From positions 569,351 to 633,350 of the forward strand of contig CAJNOP010000060.1 in assembly GCA_905250075.1 (NCBI GenBank): a stretch of DNA of 64,000 nt. The letters run 5' to 3'. Position 1 is the stretch's first letter; each line of letters starts with the position of its first letter. Position numbers and translations under genes: made by a program. The notes beneath the pieces were generated by a model that worked only from the letters and a program-made list of their open reading frames with translations, was not told the DNA's origin and searched no databases. Of the stretch, positions 49,506 through 62,700 are shown one piece after another. This stretch comes from Rotaria sp. Silwood1 (taxonomy: Eukaryota > Rotifera > Eurotatoria > Philodinida > Philodinidae).

Positions 49506-50312
49506 TCAATAACTTGACAACAAGACCATCAAATTGTGATTGAATTCATATTGTTCTTTTTTATCTTTAACAGTTAAATATATAAGATGATCAGAATAAA
49601 ATTTAAAACCACGTCGACATGTTGTACGACAACATAAAAATGTATGAAGTTCTCCTAATTGATTATGAGATATTTCTTCATTTATAGCATTCTCTTCTGT
49701 CGATAGATTATCAACTAAATGATTAATAGTATTTTCTACTTTAGTCATTTATAAAAGAAATTCAACAACAAGAAAAAAAAAGATGAATTTTCAATTTGCT
49801 AGCATAAATAAATTTTCAAAGGAATTCTTTTTTAATTTTCTAAGTACCAAAAACGAACTGTCTTAATATAATAAGAATATTAATTGATGAACCGATTAAT
49901 GAACATTTTGCATGTGCTGGCATATCATCTTTACCTTCATCTGAATGATGATAAGAATTATCTTCCAGTACAAATTTATTAAATATTGGTTCTCTGCAAA
50001 CATGTACATCATATACAACATTTTCATTAATCAATAATGATACATTTGTATGTTGAAAAATTCAATTTGTTTTATTTCAGGTATTTGTTGTAAAATTTCG
50101 TTTGTTACTAAGTAAAAACCCCGGTTTTTTTGATGATAATCTTAGAACTTTTTGATAATTTACCATCTACAAGTTAAAGATAAACTGAGAGACTTTCACT
50201 TAGCAAAGAAAAAACCTTTCATATACATATCAAGATGATCATAGTAGTCAAATATAACTGATTTGGAAACAAAAGGCAACAGCAAAACAGAAAAAAACAA
50301 AAATTTTATCAT
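49506..50312 (-). pseudogene. small secreted protein, apparently frameshifted
   Basis: Start at 50312-50310, with a good signal peptide (MIKFLFFSVLLLPFVSKS). Exons about 50215-50312, about 49843-50168 and 49506-49740 join at GT..AG introns (for example VF / VENTINHLVDN). The mature part has paired cysteines (DVHVCREP, HAKCSLIG, FLCCRTTCRRGFKFYS) typical of an extracellular protein. Two frame changes are needed: one near 50125-50140 in a run of A7CCG4T5, and one near 50068 in a T5 run, to link SSKIII with GFYLVTNEILQQIPEIKQIE and then NVSLLINENVVYDVHVC. Both are at homopolymers, so sequencing error is as likely as decay. Family not recognised. Confidence 0.5.
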
Positions 50313-51645
50313 TGTTTGAGTGTCATTTATAAATCATTAAAACAGTTCACAAAGTTCATCGATCAGTAAAAACACGTACAATCTAATTGAAATCACTAAC
50401 TACAAGAACTTTCAATAAAATGAACAAAAAATTACTAGAAATTTTACTTGAATAATGTTTTGGATTTTCAAAATCTTTATAAACATTTTTCATTATTATA
50501 TCACATAATAGCATATGTATGCATTGGCAGTATTTGAAATTTCAGTTGGTTTTACTTTCATCGTTGTTAATAATGCGATATGAACTACTTTTATCTATAA
50601 AAAATATATTTATTTAATTAAAATTATTTGTATTATCCATTGAATTGTAAAACAATAAAATGTATTCTATTTTAAAGAATATATTAAAATCTATTTAATA
50701 TGTTCGTCTGTCTCTATAGATTTTTCATAATTAAAATAATTTTTTCTACGCAAAAATAAATTTATAAGCTTTCGAGTATTTGTATTTCCTAACCAAGAGG
50801 TTTGCCATAAAATGAGAACAAAAGAGGCCAATCGATAGAGGATTTCAAGTTTTGTCAGTTTCTACAAAACGTTTTTGTTTTCGATGCTGACCTTTATCTT
50901 CAAAACCTCATCAATTTTCGGGTGTGGATAGATGTGAGTCAAGAGGGAAAAACCGAGACTTCAAGTACTTTAATCGTGCTTTAGAAATACTTGAAGTCTT
51001 GTTTTTCCCTCCTTTTCTACCTCTCATAGCCCAGACCCTATACTCACACACCCATGCTTGCACTCACACCTACTCTCAGCTCATACCCACTATACCCGCA
51101 TGGATATTCCTTCCATTTCTGACTGCTTCTGGACACTCTTGAGTTTAATGACAAAAACGAAGGGATTTTGTTTAAATCGAATAGGACTTGTTGACAAGTC
51201 AATTTTTTTGTTTCTGTCGATCAATAGCTATGAGAATTCGATTCACTTTAATAGTTCTTTTTTATAGATGGTGATTTATATAGACAAAAGAATAATTGCT
51301 TCACATCGATATACATATACAATTTCTCATCGTCAATGTGAAACCTCTCAAAATCTTGCTTTGTAATATCTTCGTTGTTGAAGAGCCAAATGGTAACGAA
51401 AAAAGTCACTTTTTCACACTTAGTTGGTTTTTTCCCACAAACGTATATTTACTTGAATCAATGAAACATAACTTTTTTCATCACTTAGACGGTTTTCTTT
51501 GAAAGTGATGATCATACAAAAATTGTCGAAAGCTTCTAGATAAATAAATGAAAAATTTCATATTGTTTTATTTGATCTTTCAATTTATCAATAACTCTGC
51601 TGACAACTCAAACTTAATTAACTGCATCCGAATAACATATGGCTA
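50313..51645. other. intergenic with one hairpin repeat
   Basis: A 24-bp inverted pair, GAGGGAAAAACCGAGACTTC with GAAGTCTTGTTTTTCCCTC, lies at about 50943-51015, next to CA-rich DNA (CACACACCCATGC). Possible MITE. Nothing coding is supported. Confidence 0.45.
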
Positions 51646-52390
51646 ATGTGCTTCATGGGCCCCCCCCCTCCCCTCAGAAAAGTCAATTTTGGTCAAATTT
51701 ATCGATTTTGTGATTTATAACTCATTAGATAGAGCTAAATGTCTACTCTCGAATGCACTATAGTTGATTGATTTTGTCATGAGATTTAAGGATATTACAT
51801 AGGTTTTTCCGAACCCCCATATTGAAAAAAATAAGGTTTTTAAAAACTTATTTTTCGTTTTTCTCAAAATCAGGTTTTTTGTCATGCAGTTTACGCGGAC
51901 AGGTTTTCTCCATAACGATTCGACATGGAAGTGATAATTTTTTTTTATTATATAGGAGACATGTAAGGCTAGGTCTTAACAGGCTCCGATTTTTAAATTT
52001 CTCTTTTGCTAAAGTAAAAAAACTTAGATAGTTCATTTCTATTAGCACCTCGAATTTGAATATTTTTCGAAAAACATTCTTTAAAAATCAAATAAAGGGA
52101 AATTCAAAAATCGGATCCTGTTAAGTCCTAGCCCTAAGGGTACTCTACAACTTGGAAATCGCGCAAACTTGTTAGCTCGTATCTTTATTGTGAAATTCTT
52201 GCCCGCGTAAGGGGTAATGAATTGACTAGAACTTGTGCATTTCTTTGAGATTTGTGGGAGATATTTTAACCATAAGCTATTCTAGTCAAGACTAACATTC
52301 TCTGAAATTTTGGTTGAAATCGGATGAAAAATAACAAAGTTAGTTTCTGAGGGGAGGGACCCTCAAGAATACTATGCCCATTGCACGTTA
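51645..52390. mobile_element. palindromic element with CCCTCCCCTCAGAAA termini
   Basis: Inverted ends CCCTCCCCTCAGAAA (51666-51680) and TTTCTGAGGGGAGGG (52344-52358), preceded and followed by ATGGGC / GCCCAT. A second inner inverted pair is GGTCTTAACAGGCTCCGATT (51970) with AATCGGATCCTGTTAAGTCC (52110). About 745 bp, no transposase, no clear target duplication. Confidence 0.7.
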
Positions 52391-53525
52391 AAATCGTCTC
52401 GTCGAAATATCCATCGGAGGACAGCTTGGGTTCATTTTACATTAATTTTTGTTTGAGATTGTGCGATAAAATCTAGACGATTGATCCAGCAAAAATGAAC
52501 AGATTCACACAGAGACACAATCATACCCGCATTCATAATCACACCCACACTATATTTTCAGAAGAGATCTTTTCGAATAACTCGTGTTGATTGACGATTA
52601 CATATCTCAAAGCGCGGTATATAAAATGTTCGTAGATATGTATAGATATAATATCTATCAAGTCGTACAAGTTTTGGGTCAGAATTGATTCAAATGAGTG
52701 TTCATTGCCATCGCTCTGGTATTCGTAGATTTTCAAGTATGCTGGAGAAGTGTTCGTTGATTATCACAGGTATAAAAGTGTTATTCGTAGAAAAATCTTG
52801 GCTTTCATAATTCAAATCGACTTTTGAAGTTGTTTGAAATTGGTGTTTACAGATTTTATTGAATGTGGTTCGTTAAGGTCTATTTACATATGTAAATGGA
52901 TCTAAGCTTTTTTCCTTTCCAGAGATTCGTAAATGTTCATCTGCTTTACAACTGGTCTCTCACAGCAAAGGAGAGTGTGAGTCCTCTCTTAAACCACAAA
53001 CTCTTCAATCAATATGTCTTTACATTGTTGTAGTTAGCTAAATGAGTTTCACCACACAAATAGTATTTTTACCTATGACATAAGGTTCTTTGAGAGAAAA
53101 ACAAACGCTTTGTGATTGGACTCTGCTAGGCGGAATATTGAATAGATACGTGTATATATGAATGATTGAAAAATTTTTCACTTTCTCCTGTGAAATTTGT
53201 GCCTTCCTGTACTGTCATTTAAGTTATATCTCAACTTGCTGACGTTGTGTGATGCTTTTGAAACGAAATCACATGACAAGTTTCATCCGTTGGGTAATGT
53301 TAATGTATCCATCTTCTTCTTTGCCTTAACTCCAATTCTGACTCAATCTCTACTACTTAACATTTTCGCAAATATGATGAATGCTATTCACTTAATATAT
53401 TTCAATATTGACATTTTCGTCAGACTATTGCTATTTTCTGGTATTTACTAAGCCCAACTTTATTTAATCCATATCTATTTCATTCAAATCTCATTGTATC
53501 ATAAGAATCTACTACAAATCGTTAA
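52391..53525. other. intergenic upstream of the hydrolase gene
   Basis: A minus-strand frame at 52539-52736 (YEYQSDGNEHSFESILTQNL) reads like protein but has no recognisable domain. The plus-strand frame at 53197-53451 is hydrophobic and shows no splice link to the hydrolase. Confidence 0.4.
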
Positions 53526-54759
53526 GTGATGCATTATTGTATGTGCATTTTGTCATTTTTTGCATCATCAGCCATTAGTTACAATGTTGATGATTACAAT
53601 ATTCGTGGAACTATTACTCCCGGATGGGATTTTGCTCTGGATCTGTTCAAAGATAATTTCATACAAGATCGAGATTTGGGTGCATCAGTAGCAGTATATC
53701 ATCAAGGTCAATTGGCCTTTGAATTATGGGGTGGTTGGTTTGATCAATCAAAAATAAAACCTTATGATAACAATACATTGCAGGTGGTCTTTTCATCAAC
53801 GAAAGGACTAGTGGCTACGGCAGTTGCGCTTGCTGCTCAACATGGTCATATCGATTATTCGGCATTCGTCACTCGTTATTGGCCAGAATATGGACAAAAT
53901 GGTAAAGAGAATACGACAGTGGCAGATATTCTCTCACACCGTGCTGGACTACCAGACATTTCATCACCATTAGAGCAATATCTGAACTGGACAACAATGA
54001 TCGAAGAATTAGAACAAAAAGCACCGGCGTGGCCACCAGGATCAGCCCACGGTTATCATGCATTAACTTATGGTTGGCTTGCCGGAGAACTGGTAAGACG
54101 TGTCGATCCAAAGAAAAGATCGTTGGGACAGTTTATTCAAGAAGAAATTTCGAATCCAATAATGTTAGAATTCTATATTGGTCTATCAAGTGAGCATGAA
54201 CATCGGGTATCACCAGTGGAATTGAGTCGAAGTTCGAGAGAAACGCTGAATGAATCGACTATCACTCTTTTGAATCTGTTCAATGAACCTCGTGCACATC
54301 AAGCAGAAATACCAGCTGGAAATGGAATTACCAATGCTCGGTCATTAGCGAGACTTTATGCATCATTAATCAGTGATATAGATGATGGCAAATACAAGCG
54401 ACTATTAAATGAAAATATTCTAGAACTAGTAACGAAATCGAACACACCCAAAAATGAGACCGATCTTGTATTTCAAATACCTACAACATTTGCAATGGGT
54501 TTTACACTTTTTGATGATATTTTTCCAGAATTCGGACCAGGCAGTTTTGGTCACACGGGTAGTTTGTACATTAATATTTGGTTATTGTGTAAATTAAACT
54601 TGACCCATTTTAGGAGCTGGTGGTAGTATTGGTTTTGCTGTGCCATCGAAAAATTTCTCATTTGCCTTTGTTATGAATCGACTTGATACAACTACAGTAT
54701 ACGTAGATGTTCGCATAAAATCCATTCTGGCTAAAATTGCAGCATTGATTAATAAATAG
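53526..54759 (+). CDS. serine beta-lactamase-like hydrolase/esterase
   Basis: Predicted 392-aa enzyme of the beta-lactamase (class C / EstB-like) fold, from exons 53526-54558 and 54614-54759; the 55-nt intron splits the Gly of HTG. It starts with a likely signal peptide (MMHYCMCILSFFASSAIS). The nucleophile motif S-x-x-K is SSTK at residues 90-93. SHRAGLP lies at 137-143, and the second motif is YHA at 177-179 (esterase-like, not the Y-x-N of true lactamases). The KTG-box equivalent is HTG at 343-345, followed by AGGSIGFAVPSKN. Animal and bacterial members act as esterases or peptidases on unknown substrates, so antibiotic hydrolysis is not implied. Close resemblance to bacterial HGYHALTYGW-type sequences could mean ancient horizontal transfer, but a spliceosomal intron shows it is domesticated. 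No lesion. Confidence 0.88.
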
Positions 54760-56461
54760 GTATTGTTCAAAGTGATACATTACCTGGAACGTTATAAACT
54801 TTGTACTATCTATCAATAAATTTTCAATTACAATCAATAGGCATCAGTGATAAGAAATTACTTGAAGAAAGAGAAACAAAAGATATTGTCGTACACATAG
54901 TCTTCAATGCAAGGAAAAGAATCTTACCAAATTCGATTATCATAAAAGTAACTAGGTGATTGCAGCGCATACTATTTGAATGTCTGTATCATAGGTATGA
55001 ATAGGTTTACGGAGAGAATCCCTACCCATTGAAGTCCATACTCAGGCTTGAAGGTGATAACCGTGAGAAACATAATGAAATCGTATTTTATTCTGTATAA
55101 TTACTCGATATTACTCACGCACACGAGCGAAAAATGTTTCAAACAAGAACAGTCTATGTAAAATACATAAAAAATCAAGTCAGTTCTGTAAATGAACTTT
55201 TCCGGGTTGAATTCCCAACTTCATTTATTTCTATCAAAAAAAATACCTCTTGATAACTGTTTCAATAAATTCCAATGTGTTTAGGCAAAGAGAGATTTTC
55301 TTCTTTTACCAGTGACATGAATTCAAAATTATAGCATTACTATTACAGGATAAACTGTGATAACTTGATCGACATACTTTCTTTTTTTTTTACAATTGTA
55401 CTCATTTTGTTATAACAATAATGCATAGAAAGTTTTATTAAAGTGTCCGAAACAATCGTATCTTGAACACAATATTGATGAAAGACGATAGTTTCGAGCA
55501 AGAATCAAACACAATTGTATTCGATCAACTAATGTGATATCTTTCTATTTTTGTTCTTGCGATGGCATTTAATCTTTTTTTGTGAACATATTTATATAAT
55601 GTCTTTTAGAAACTTCATACGTATGTAGAACTATTCAGTTTCGTTATCTCTACGAAATGATTGATTGATTCTTTTCCTTGCGCGTTTTTAGTTGATACTA
55701 GGAATATGACTTTTTTCGGCTTGTTCACGTGACGTGACACTTCGTTAATCAAGTTTTTGAAAATTTTGGTTTGAATTGAACAGGTCTAGATGCATTACTA
55801 AGAGCAGTTCCTCGCGCCAATTACCACTGTTGGCATGCGTTCTTTAGAAAGAATTGGATTTTATCATCGAAAACCGTATTTTAACTGTCCAGAAATCAAA
55901 TCTTGAATTTCATGAACAAGATTTTCTTTCAAAATATGCTGAGTCGTACATTCTTGCACAGTTTTCAACGTATTGTATAGTTAATGAGCTCCTGTTTTGA
56001 TATGCCAACTTGATTCTTGTGTAGAATGATCAAATTTACAGAAAACACCAATATTTATGAGAATAAAAAACTATTGTTGAGCACGTTAGGTATCTCAAAA
56101 TTGGTCGACAAAAAACAGTACAATAGCGTGTGAATGTGGACAAGCTATTTTCTTCATCTCATTTCTTTTTTCTTTGAAATAATTTTTTATGAAACAATTT
56201 AGTTTCTTCTACATGAGTGAAAAATTGAATAATCGTCTCTTTCCAACTTGCAATTCTCGTTTTTTTCTCTCACAGTCTACTTACATTGATTGCGCACATA
56301 AGCACTCTGGAAGCTTTGTATCAGCCAGTTATTTCTGCGACTCAAAATATGTGGCAAGCTTAGTTGAGATTTAGGCAAAATTAAACAATCTCAAAGATTT
56401 AAAAAAACAAAAAGAAACACTGAAACGGATGATAATAAAGATTTGATTTTGTGTATTAATA
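54760..56461. other. intergenic, no gene recognised
   Basis: AT-rich; nothing coding or repetitive recognised. Confidence 0.5.
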
Positions 56462-56465
56462 TTAA

Positions 56466-57082
56466 CCCTTTCAGTCCCAAATTATTTCTGTTGGATTCAA
56501 TTCAAGTAGACTGTTATATTAACTTAGTTTAGACACAAACACAAGACAAATATTTCGTGTGCACTCGCATGTGTTGTACTCAGTATAAGTTTTTATTGAA
56601 TTTTGTTATACTTGAGTAGAAATTTTAATTGCTAAAATTTATTAATGGCAAAACTTGCAAACAAAAAACAATTTTTATTTTTTTTACACAAACAAAAATG
56701 CCACAAAAACTGCATTTTATACTACTAAACACTGGAGAAGCTCGTGTACTGCAATATCTTTATCTTCTTTTAGGCTCAGCAACAGGCATATGTGCTAACA
56801 ATTGAGCTGATGGAGATTTGTTCCCCAGCGTTTGTTGAATTTGTTTTTGTTTTCTGGCAGAAAAGTGAATAAGTTCCCCTCCTGTCTTCCGTGAACTTTG
56901 GTCACCAATCAGAACTTGCTCAATGAACGACTATATATCTTCTTTGCAGATAGTTGGGAAGAATTCTAGAACACTCTTTATTGCTTCATTTCAAGAGATT
57001 AGGTACTAATTTGTCTAAATTATGTTGTGAAAAATAATTATAAAACATTTGTAGCTTTTTTGCTACTATGGAACTGAAAGGG
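56466..57082. mobile_element. piggyBac-like element with TTAA duplication
   Basis: TTAA-CCCTTTCAGTCCCAAA (from 56462) is inverted as TATGGAACTGAAAGGG-TTAA (to 57086). The CCC...GGG termini with TTAA on both sides are the piggyBac signature. The minus strand at about 56765-56930 encodes a basic run (VLIGDQSSRKTGGELIHFSA) that resembles the linker region near the C-terminus of piggyBac transposases, but the catalytic core is absent. Confidence 0.8.
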
Positions 57083-57615
57083 TTAATAATAAAACTATAT
57101 TTTTAGGAGTATTTTTTGTGACAGAAACAAATAAAGTTGTGAATTCAAACAGGAAAACTATATTTACTGAACTTATTTGATTATTTATGCATTTTACATA
57201 GACCCTTCTTCTTCGGAGTACTCTGCCAATGATTGTTCGAATTAGAAACAGTGTTCCTAATAAAGACAAAATTGATTACTCACAAATTATTGCTAATTAT
57301 TCAGCTAATTTTCAAGATAACTGAATGATTTTTGCAACATTCGATCCAACAAGCATTTCTCTATTTAATAATATAAAAAATATATAAACTTTCTTAGAAA
57401 TTGCTTAACAATAACGAAAAATATTCGTGTTTACAAATAAAAAAGCTGCTTGAATTAGAAACATTGCCTGTGTATCGCAACAACTCAAAAGTGCTTGTTC
57501 ACAGTGTTGTCATAAAATATCATTGAAGCAAATGAAACTGAAACAAGTAGTGATGTGAAAATGTGTAAGCAAGAATCGTTTTATCGTATTATCAACGGAC
57601 GCGAATTCATCCTAG

Positions 57616-58797
57616 TTGAGTGAATATTTTATGAGAAAAAATAACAGAAAATTATATCAGAGACCTATTATGCATACAGAATTGTCGTTTCATTTAAAAC
57701 GAGAAACAATGGTATCGTGGTTGTTGAAGCGATTGAATGAGGTAAATATGAGTCTATTTCGCTACGAACTTCCATTCATATTTCTCCTCGGCAATATCGG
57801 CAATTTTATTAATATTATAATTTTTTCTCGTCGAAGTCTTCGTTCGAATGTATACTCATTTTACTTCATTGGCTTATCGATTGCTCATCTTGTTCTAGTC
57901 GATTTTCACGGTATACCTCGAATAATTGCCATTACAACGCAGTCAGATATTACTTGGCAAATATCGGCATTTTGCAAAATTCGTTCATATCTATTCACTT
58001 TAGCAATTATTCTCTCACGTCAATTTATCTGTTTGATTTCAATCGATCAATGATTGATTCCTTCGTCGATTGAGTTCAACGCGTATCATTCATCGAACCA
58101 TTATTGGCAGCGTTACGTTTTGGGGTTTGTTTAGCATTCATTCTCTTATTGGATTCAACAATAATCTCTACGGATGTTCACCATCGATTGACCCTGCTTA
58201 TACAATGTTCTCTTTTGTTTATGGCATTATCACATCACTTTCGACCCTTGTAAGTTCAATTGACTTGTTCAAAACACAAAGAAAAAATAGAATTTCTTTA
58301 AAAATAAGGTCATCATGGTTCTATTCAGTGTACTTGCTTTAATCAGTGTACGAGCAACTGTTAGACGAACAATTAGTCCGACAATCATTAAAAGTACATA
58401 TTTAAAACATCTAGCAATCCTTCAACAGGAACGACAATGATCAAAACGTGATGTTCAACTTATTCGATTATCCATTCTTCAAGTCAGCATCTTCGTAATA
58501 CTCAATTTTATCTGGGCAATTTATCCACTCATTAGTTTTATGATTGAAAGACAAAATTCCTATACGGACGATCCAGTAGCTATTGTTTCCTTTTTAGGCA
58601 CATTCAGCATCAATCTCGTTCATGTATATGCATCCGTAAGTTTGAATGATTTAATCAATCGTTTTAATCATAATTTACTGTTTTTAAAGTGATATTCATT
58701 TTGTATACTTGGACTTCGATTGCCTTTCGCAAAGAATGTTTCTCAGCATATTAACAGTGTTTGAATATTGCACGACAACGTTTACAACAATTTAACT
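57616..58797 (+). pseudogene. rhodopsin-class GPCR pseudogene
   Basis: Reads as a seven-helix receptor of the type expanded in bdelloids. Helix 1 has FLLGNIGNFINIIIFSRRSL, helix 2-3 IGLSIAHLVLVDF, and helix 3 ends QFICLISIDQ where DR[YFW] would be. Helix 4-5 is SVTFWGLFSIHSLIGFNNNL, helix 6 RLSILQVSIFVILNFIWAIY, and helix 7 LGTFSINLVHVYASV. Lesions: TGA at 58051-58053 right after helix 3 plus a frame change nearby, TGA at about 58438 in the third inner loop, and TAA near 58752. Possible introns at 58250 (GTAAGT) and 58636 (GTAAGT) are present. Ligand unknown; not functional as assembled. Confidence 0.8.
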
Positions 58798-59712
58798 AAC
58801 TTTTAAGCGTAAATTCGAGATCTCTTTCCCCTGTCTTTATCTTAAATATCGTTATAGAAAGAATGTTTAAATGTATCTTTGTACAATGCTTTTGTGCGTG
58901 AGCTTCAGTTAATCTTGCCTAGAATAAAAGTTTTGAATATTACTCACATATTCTACTACTAATGTCTTCATTAACGATACTCAATGTAAAATCTTAGCCT
59001 TCTATAGAAAAGATAAGAAGTTGGTAGATGAAATAATTATTCAAAAATGATCTTATCGTTGTCAGTGTGATCATTCTATGGCAATCGAGCAATGGGTCAT
59101 ACGCATGCAGAACACTTACTCAAAACAATCTGCCATTTCGTGAACAAGGTTCATGCACAAGAAACTAATAAAAAAAGATACGATTCAATATTGATTGGTT
59201 TAACTCTGTTTGAGTTTTCATTTCATTCGTTTCAATTTTGCCCATCAGTATCTCAAGAAGGTTTGCTCTCCTTTTGCTTATATCTCAATCTAGAAATAAA
59301 ATATGTTTTCAACTTTATCGATCAACAGCAGTAAACTTGAGGATATACGTGTGGAACTTCTCTTCATTGACACTTACACCTGCTATTGAATTAGGTATTT
59401 ATCATTGAATATAATGTTCTTTGAAATGGTCGTGTAAAACGTAATAACAACAAAAAGCATATGTATCTTTTAGATAAATATCGAGAGTAATATCAACTAG
59501 AATATTTTCTTTTGTTAGAATGAAATTTTATGATGATAATTAGCGAAAACAACATGAAAAAGTTGAACTTCGAATAAACTTTTCTTGACAATTCAATTTT
59601 AAAAAAATAGATGTTGAGAAAGAAAAACAATAAGAAAGAAATCCGATTTTATGAAACGATATTCATTTTTTTATAACATTCGATAATAACAATACTTCTT
59701 AGTCAACTTTGA
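58798..59712. other. intergenic, no gene recognised
   Basis: AT-rich, nothing recognised; an open frame at 59092-59334 has no domain. Confidence 0.5.
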
Positions 59713-62700
59713 TCAATTGTTGCCATTATCGGCATATTGAATAAGTCCATGTTTTGGTAAAATATTATTTGGAATATCAAAATCGACTACTCTTCCTTGA
59801 TGCAATACAATAATTCTATCACTTTTAGCAACTGTATTTAATCGATGAGCAATAGTTAATATTGTTCTATTTTGAAATTTTTCTGCAATAACATTTTGAA
59901 TTAATGAATCAGTTGTTCGATCAACATTTGCTGTTGCTTCATCAATCATTAATATTTTACTTTGTTTTAAAATAGCACGTGCAACACATATTAATTGACA
60001 TTGACCTGCACTAAAATTACTACCTGATTCAGCGACTAATTGATGAAGACCAGCTGGACTATTAGAAACTATATGTTTAAGTTGAACTGATTCAAGTGCT
60101 AAAAGACATTGTTCATCTGTATATTGTTCAAATGGATCTAAATTATAACGAAGTGTTCCAGCAAATAAAATTGGTGATTGAGGAATAACACTTAATCGTG
60201 AACGAAGATTATTTAATGAAATACAATTTATATCAATACCATCAATAAAAATTTGACCACTAACAGATTGTCGATCAATAAGACGAAATATAGCTTGAAA
60301 TAAAGAAGATTTTCCAGCACCTAATACAATAGAAATAAAAAATAATTATTTAATCATATAAATAAACAATACCTGTTCGACCAATAATACCAATTTTCTC
60401 TTTGGGTTCAATACGTAAATCAATATTATTAAGAACAGATTCCAATTCTACTCGATAACGCATTGAATACTTCTTAAATTCAATGATTCCTCGATTTGGC
60501 CAATCCTCTGATGGTTGAATAAGTAAATCAATATTATTTTCATTTTCTTCCGGTACTAATTGTCCATATTCATATATACGTTCAGCACTTGTCATATAAT
60601 TTTCTGCTTCAGCTGATTGTCTTACAGCCCACTGAAAAAGCATTGTTAAATTAATACAATACATAAGACTAAGTGCTGCAGATGATGGATCAATACGATG
60701 ACGAAATGCTATTGTTAAAATGGATGTAATTAAAGAAAGTACTGATGTCATAAGATCAAGTCGTAAACCAAACCAACGTACAGCAGCAATCAATATGAAA
60801 AAAGCACGTGAATTTGTGTCAACTCGATTAATAAATAATTGTATAAAATCTTCTTGAACATTGAATGCACGAATAGTTGAAAGTCCACCATTTAACGATG
60901 AAGAAAAAAGTGCATAAACAGGACTACGTGTAACGCTTTCTAATCGTTTTATTTGACGACTTGAACGTAAATAAAAACGACGTAACCACCAGAAAGCCGG
61001 TAAAAGAGGAATAAGAATAAGCAGTACCAATGGATTAACAATACCAATAATTACTAATGAGCCTAATGTCATTAGTAAACATTGTAAAGCATCAAACAAA
61101 GTCATTGGTAATAATTCATCAATGACTTGTTGATCTTTACTAACTCGATTTAAAATACGTCCACTAGGATTACTTTCAAAAAAACGAAGTGATGTATATA
61201 ATATTCCTGTTAACATTCTATTATGTAAATGATTTGAACTATATAATATTAGATAAAAAAAATATTGAGCACGTATTAAAGCGATAATAAGTGTTCCTAA
61301 TGTTAAACCTAAATAAACATACATATTCATAGATAATCTTTGTTCTTCATCGGATTTTGCTGACCATAAACTAAGCCATCGATTAGAAATATCGAAGATT
61401 GCTTCAGCAATAAACATGATAATAATAAGTAAACAAAAACCAAACCAACCAAAAGGAGTTGAAGAAAATAATTTATACCATATTGACCAAGTTACAGCAC
61501 CAATAGCAGCTGTTTCATTAACGACAATTGATTTATTATCTGCAGTAGCTTTTGATAAATCAAGTAATAATGGTTGTATTACTTTTTCTTTTTCAGTTTC
61601 TTCTTCATCCGTTGTTGATAATATTTCTTTGGTTTGTTCAAGATATCCGTCTGGATTAATTTGACCATCTTTTAAAAATATGATTTGATGTGTTGATTTA
61701 TGTAAAAATTGTGTTTGATGAGTAACTAAAAGACGTGTTTTTTCTTTTAATAATCCATTAGGTCCAATACATTGATCATAAATTCTTTGAGCTACTTCTT
61801 GATCTACAGCAGCAAGTGGATCATCCAATAGATAGATATCAGCATCAACATAGAGTGCTCGTGCTAATGCAATTCGTGCTTTTTGTCCACCACTAATATT
61901 AACACCTTTTTCACCGACTACTGTTAAATCACCAACTTCTCCAAATGTAAGTAAATCAACATCAAGACAACATGCTTGTATTACATTTGAATAACGTTGT
62001 TCATCAAACGGTTTACCAAGAAGAATATTAGCTCGGATAGTATCAGCAAATATCCATGGTAATTGTGAAGCATATGCAAAAGAACCAAACACTTTTAAAT
62101 CACCACTTACTAATGTCATTTCACCTAAAATAGCACATAATAAAGATGATTTACCTGCTCCAACAGGTCCTGCAATACCGACTAATGTACCACGGTCTAT
62201 ATTAATTGTAAGATTAGTTAGACATGTTGTTTCTGTCCATGAGAATGATGCATTATTCATTGATATTATTGTTGTTCCCATTTGTGGTTCAGATGTTATG
62301 TGTTCTTGTATTTTTGTCAATCTCATAAATGCATCTATACGTTTAGATGCAGCCAACATTTCAGCAAATCGTTCAATAGCTACTGGTAAATAATTTGTTA
62401 CTGGTACTCGTATCAAACCAAAAAATGTTAGAGCAGTAAAAATATCGACTGGTTTTAACTCATGACCCATGAGCCAATAACCACCAAAAGTTGCTAATGA
62501 AATAAGTGGTAATGATGAAAAATATAGACCCATATTAATTGCACGTAAACGACTTGCACGCAGAATACTAGCTAATTCATTTTTGCGTAAATCATACACA
62601 CGTTGTTCCATTGGTTTTTCCCAATTATACATTTTTACAATTTGGCATCCATTAACAAGTTCATTTATTGCTTGAACACGTTTATCAGCACATGCCATAG

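Noticed and set aside
53197-53451. Possible upstream exon of the hydrolase
   Set aside because: The hydrolase already has a start and signal peptide at 53526 and no splice link is apparent.
53869-54111. Minus-strand frame inside the hydrolase
   Set aside because: Shadow of the plus-strand coding sequence.
61416-61664. Plus-strand frame inside the ABC gene
   Set aside because: Shadow of the minus-strand coding sequence.
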